Position numbers and translations under genes: made by a program | In this document: piece by piece, positions 60,777 through 64,000 of the stretch | How the letters are laid out: the number at the start of each line of letters is the position of its first letter | Numbering within the stretch: the stretch's first letter is position 1 | DNA from: Mucilaginibacter sp. PAMC 26640 | GTDB lineage: Bacteria > Bacteroidota > Bacteroidia > Sphingobacteriales > Sphingobacteriaceae | Direction of reading: 5' to 3' | Assembly (NCBI GenBank): GCA_001596135.1 | Contig: CP014773.1 | Location: 4,960,001-5,024,000 of the forward strand | DNA: 64,000 nucleotides | The notes under the pieces: model-generated | Database searches by the model: none | Told to the model about the DNA's origin: nothing | What the model saw: the letters and a program-made list of their open reading frames with translations, nothing else

Positions 60777-62999
60777 ATGAAAGATTTAGTGATTGACCTG
60801 GAAGCCGAAAAAACGGAGATATTAAAACGTTACAGAACGCTGTTGCGTGCAAGTAAATCTACCCTCCAAAAGGGAGATAAACGCATGATCCGCAAGGCTT
60901 TTGAAATGGCTTTAGAGAGCCACAAAGATATGCGCCGTAAAAGCGGCGAGCCTTATATATATCATCCTATTGCCGTGGCCCAAATTGCCGCCGAAGAGAT
61001 AGGCCTGGGTACCACCTCCATCGTTTGCGCTTTACTCCATGATGTAGTTGAAGATACCGATGTTTCGCTGGAAGACATCGAGATGGAATTTGGTAAAAAA
61101 GTGGCCAAGATCATTGATGGCCTTACCAAAATTTCGGGGGTTTTTGATACCAACAGTTCCCTGCAGGCAGAGAATTTTCGTAAAATGTTGCTTACCCTGG
61201 CAGACGATGTGCGGGTAATACTGATCAAACTGGCCGACAGGCTGCACAACATGCGCACCATGGAGTTTATGCCGCGCGATAAGCAGCTTAAGCTTTCATC
61301 AGAAACCGTATACCTCTATGCTCCGCTGGCGCACCGCTTGGGATTGTACGCCATAAAATCTGAACTGGAAGACCTTTCCATGAAGTATATGGAGCGCGAA
61401 ACCTACTCGTTCATTAAAACCAAACTAAACGAGAAGAAAGCCGAGCGCGAAAAATTTATCCGTGACTTTGTGGAACCGGTGAAAAAAGTTGTGGAGGCAC
61501 AGGATTTGAATGCCGATATTTTTGGCAGGCCTAAATCTATCCACTCCATCTGGAATAAGATGAAGAAAAAATCGATCCCCTTTGAGGAGGTATACGATCT
61601 TTTTGCCATCCGGATCATTTTGGATAGCACCCCCGAGAGCGAAAAAGCCGACTGCTGGAAAGCTTACTCTATCATTACCGATCTTTACCGTCCTAATCCC
61701 GACCGGTTGCGCGACTGGATCTCCTCACCAAAGGCAAACGGTTACGAAAGCTTGCATACCACCGTTATGGGCCCGCGTGGCCAATGGGTAGAGGTGCAGA
61801 TCCGTACAAAACGTATGAACGAGATTGCTGAGAAAGGATTTGCTGCACACTGGAAATACAAAGAATCATCAACTGATAGCGGCCTGGATCTTTGGGTGCA
61901 AAAGGTACGCGATATGCTGAAAAACCCGGATTCCAATGCACTGGACTTCCTGGATGATTTCAAGATGAACCTTTTCAGTGATGAGATCTTCATCTTTACA
62001 CCGAAGGGTGCTTTGATCCAGCTGCCATTGAACGCCACTGCGCTCGATTTCGCCTTTGAGATCCACACCGATGTGGGTGCCAGCTGTATTGGTGCCAAGG
62101 TAAATCATAAGCTGGTACCGCTGAGTTATAAACTGCAAAACGGCGACCAGGTGGAGATCATTACCTCCAGCAAGCAAAGCCCCAAAGAGGATTGGCTCAG
62201 CTTTGTGGTTACCGCTAAGGCTAAAGCCAAGATCAAATCTGCCCTTAAAGAAGAAAAACGCAAAGTTGCCGAAGATGGTAAGGAGATTTTGGAGCGAAAA
62301 CTTAAATCGCTTAAGATCACATACAACTCCGAAAATATCCAGAAGCTTAGTTACTTTTTTAAGCTGCCATCTACCCAGGAGGTTTTCTACAATGTAGCCA
62401 AAGGGCTTATTGATATGAAGGACCTGAAGGAATACCAGGCCTCCGAAAAGATCATTGAAAATAAACCGCAGGATAAAATAGAGCATGAACAACTGCAAAG
62501 CCTGGTTCGCAGCGTAAAAGCGAAGGACGGCGATGTGCTGCTTTTTGGTGAGGATCTGCAAAAAATAGATTACAAGCTGGCAAATTGCTGTAACCCCATC
62601 CCCGGCGACGATGTATTTGGCTTTGTAACCGTAAGCGACGGCATCAAAATTCACCGCACCAACTGCCCTAATGCCGCCAAACTGATGGCTAATTATGGCT
62701 ACCGGATCGTAAAAGCCAAATGGACCAAACAGCTGGAGCTGGCCTTCTTAACGGGCTTACGTATCCGCGGTATTGATGAAGTAGGTTTAATTAATAAACT
62801 CACTACGGTGATCTCAACGGATTTCAAGGTAAATATCCGGTCGATAACGGTTGACAGTGATAACGGGATCTTTGAAGGATCGATCATGATCTACGTAAAT
62901 GATACCGAGCACTTGGACAAACTGATCAAAAACATCCTGCAGATAAAAGGTATCACTTCGGTGCTGAGATTTGATTCTGTGATTGAGAAAGCATCGTAA
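60777..62999 (+). CDS. RelA/SpoT bifunctional (p)ppGpp synthetase/hydrolase
   Basis: 740 residues. The HD hydrolase domain (about 45-200) has YHPIAVAQIAAEE and ALLHDVVEDTD with the HD pair. The synthetase domain (about 240-365) has RPKSIHSIWNKMKKK and SSPKANGYESLHTTVMG. TGS (about 400-460: IFIFTPKGALIQLPLNATALDFAFEIHTDVG), a zinc/helical region with KLANCCNPIPGDDVFGFVT, and a C-terminal ACT domain follow. The HDxxED motif is complete, so both activities are likely. It governs the stringent response. Confidence 0.95.
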   Translation: MKDLVIDLEAEKTEILKRYRTLLRASKSTLQKGDKRMIRKAFEMALESHKDMRRKSGEPYIYHPIAVAQIAAEEIGLGTTSIVCALLHDVVEDTDVSLEDIEMEFGKKVAKIIDGLTKISGVFDTNSSLQAENFRKMLLTLADDVRVILIKLADRLHNMRTMEFMPRDKQLKLSSETVYLYAPLAHRLGLYAIKSELEDLSMKYMERETYSFIKTKLNEKKAEREKFIRDFVEPVKKVVEAQDLNADIFGRPKSIHSIWNKMKKKSIPFEEVYDLFAIRIILDSTPESEKADCWKAYSIITDLYRPNPDRLRDWISSPKANGYESLHTTVMGPRGQWVEVQIRTKRMNEIAEKGFAAHWKYKESSTDSGLDLWVQKVRDMLKNPDSNALDFLDDFKMNLFSDEIFIFTPKGALIQLPLNATALDFAFEIHTDVGASCIGAKVNHKLVPLSYKLQNGDQVEIITSSKQSPKEDWLSFVVTAKAKAKIKSALKEEKRKVAEDGKEILERKLKSLKITYNSENIQKLSYFFKLPSTQEVFYNVAKGLIDMKDLKEYQASEKIIENKPQDKIEHEQLQSLVRSVKAKDGDVLLFGEDLQKIDYKLANCCNPIPGDDVFGFVTVSDGIKIHRTNCPNAAKLMANYGYRIVKAKWTKQLELAFLTGLRIRGIDEVGLINKLTTVISTDFKVNIRSITVDSDNGIFEGSIMIYVNDTEHLDKLIKNILQIKGITSVLRFDSVIEKAS

Positions 63000-63214
63000 T
63001 TAGACATAAGACGACAAGAATCAAGAGAGAAGAAAGAAGAGATTAACAGTTAAAAATTAAAAAAATTAAGAGATCCAATTTATCCCCTGATTTGCGGGGC
63101 CTTAATATAAGTTCTTCAACATTGATGCGTAATTTCTTCTATCTTACATCTTGACTTCTTGAATCTTGACCCATTACATGCTATTTCTTATTTTTTTCTT
63201 GACACCGAAAACCA

Positions 63215-63222
63215 TACCTTTG
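63215..63222 (+). promoter_or_regulatory. -7 promoter box before fur
   Basis: TACCTTTG lies 18 bases before the fur ATG. A TTGACA further upstream is only 13 bases away, too close for a normal partner. Confidence 0.5.
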
Positions 63223-63240
63223 AAGGGTTAATTTAACATT

Positions 63241-63711
63241 ATGCCTGTACAGGAAACCATTGCGTTGGTAAAAAAGATTTTTGAGGCTTACCTCGAAAAT
63301 AAAAGCCTCAGGAAAACACCCGAGCGTTTTGCCATCCTTGAGGAGATCTACTCCCGGAGCGACCATTTTGATGTGGAGAGTTTATACATCCACATGAAAA
63401 ATAAAAAGTACCGCGTTAGTCGCGCTACCGTATACAACACACTCGAACTTTTGGTATCCTGTGACCTCGTGACCAAGCATCAGTTTGGCAAAAACATGGC
63501 CCAGTTTGAGAAATCGTATGGCTATAAGCAGCACGATCACATTATCTGCATTGACTGCGGTAAAGTAGTTGAATTTTGTGACCCGCGTATTCAGCAGATC
63601 CAGAGCATGATGGGCGATATTCTGAAATTCGAGATTAAACACCACTCTTTAAACCTTTACGGTAATTGCACTAAGCTGCGCGAAGGTTTTTGCGACAGGA
63701 AAGTATCTTAA
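63241..63711 (+). CDS. fur: Fur family transcriptional regulator
   Basis: 156 residues. The winged HTH (KTPERFAILEEIYSRSDHFDVESLYIHMKNKKYRVSRATVYNTLELLVSCDLV) is followed by the metal-binding domain with QHDHIICIDCGKVVEFCDPRIQ. The first CxxC (CIDC) is present, while the C-terminal Cys pair is replaced by separated Cys residues (NCTKLREGFC). Probably iron- or peroxide-responsive. Just upstream a TACCTTTG box (63215-63222) fits the -7 consensus. Confidence 0.93.
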   Translation: MPVQETIALVKKIFEAYLENKSLRKTPERFAILEEIYSRSDHFDVESLYIHMKNKKYRVSRATVYNTLELLVSCDLVTKHQFGKNMAQFEKSYGYKQHDHIICIDCGKVVEFCDPRIQQIQSMMGDILKFEIKHHSLNLYGNCTKLREGFCDRKVS

Positions 63712-63717
63712 AATCAA

Positions 63718-64000
63718 ATGAAAAAGCCGATCCTCAGCAAACAAGCATTCTGGGATGTTGATATGGAAAAGATCGACTACGAAAAAAATGCGCGATATGT
63801 TATGGAAAAGGTGATTAACAGAGGGTCTCTTGAAGATATTATCAGCATGAAGAAATTTTATGGCGATAAAAGGATAAGGAAGGAAATTATCAGTGCAAGC
63901 TGGCTTGGTGATAAAGAAATTTATTTTTGTTGCGCCATTTTTAATTTGAACCCTACGGATTTTCAATGTTACATAAAAAAACAGTTGAACCCGCAACTTT
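63718..64000 (+). CDS. DUF6922-like protein, truncated by window edge
   Basis: The frame opens at the ATG at 63718, six bases after the fur stop, and is still open at the window end (94 codons seen). It begins MKKPILSKQAFWDVDMEKIDYEKNARYV and continues with MKKFYGDKRIRKEIISASWLGD and FCCAIFNLNPTDF. This matches, from memory, the DUF6922 family, often found with AbiEii-type nucleotidyltransferases and so perhaps antitoxin-like. Only the start is visible. Confidence 0.7.
   Translation, partial: MKKPILSKQAFWDVDMEKIDYEKNARYVMEKVINRGSLEDIISMKKFYGDKRIRKEIISASWLGDKEIYFCCAIFNLNPTDFQCYIKKQLNPQL

Noticed and set aside
61869..62654. 261-codon minus-strand frame inside the RelA/SpoT gene
   Set aside because: The opposite strand encodes TGS and C-terminal domains of a well-supported RSH enzyme; the long antisense frame is a by-product of codon bias.

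Overview
The window looks like a chromosomal stretch from a Bacteroidota bacterium, most likely family Sphingobacteriaceae (Mucilaginibacter/Pedobacter type). The reasons are the gene families (DUF2383, DUF983, DUF2490, DUF4294, DUF1343/NamZ, bacillithiol BshB1, L-lysine 6-transaminase), many lipoproteins and beta-barrel-type proteins, the near absence of Shine-Dalgarno sequences, and several Bacteroidota-type -7 promoter boxes (TAnnTTTG). The genus is inferred from protein character only. No rRNA, tRNA, CRISPR array or prophage was seen.

Layout. 0-1.2 kb: a small lipoprotein and a DUF2383 stress-type operon. 1.2-2.4 kb: a membrane-anchored small protein and a HAD hydrolase. 2.4-11.5 kb: a signalling cluster. 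It holds a compact minus-strand operon kaiC-kaiB-kaiB-PAS histidine kinase, a small zinc-ribbon gene, a GAF histidine kinase split by a one-base frameshift, a large multi-PAS histidine kinase and a single-domain response regulator. 11.6-31.7 kb: mixed housekeeping and accessory genes, including two DJ-1/PfpI proteins (one secreted and fused to a metal-binding domain, one a GlxA-type regulator), CbpA/CbpM chaperones, two acetyltransferases, small basic secreted proteins, a GH16 glucanase, a metallophosphoesterase, a lone ABC ATPase and a ROK regulator. 31.7-37 kb: a carbohydrate locus with an intact GH3 beta-glucosidase, an AT-rich insert (acyltransferase plus lipoprotein) and, on the far side of the insert, a decayed C-terminal scrap of a second GH3 gene. 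37-46.5 kb: YceI, hydrolases, a PAS protein, a Gfo/Idh/MocA oxidoreductase, lysine 6-aminotransferase, a D-cysteine desulfhydrase/ACC deaminase-like enzyme, an RluA pseudouridine synthase and a class IV aminotransferase. 46.6-47.9 kb: a hairpin-repeat array beside its probable mobilising protein, a REP-associated tyrosine transposase. 48-64 kb: mostly core genes (fmt, NamZ, a LolE-like permease, an ECF sigma factor with its partner membrane protein, mazG, mnmD, an amidase, bshB1, a glutathione peroxidase, a RelA/SpoT enzyme, Fur) and a second family of about 108-bp repeats.

How the genes work together. The Kai operon is the most striking system. Its KaiC has both ATPase domains, a Ser-Ser pair at the autophosphorylation position and a long coiled-coil tail like that of the KaiA-independent proteobacterial KaiC. 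It is co-transcribed with two different KaiB proteins and a histidine kinase, and more two-component proteins lie next to it. This suggests a KaiA-less timer or stress-response module with phosphorelay output. The mobile or repeat elements (RAYT array, 108-bp repeats, 10-bp tandem repeat with GH3 remnant) mark the plastic parts of an otherwise ordinary chromosome.
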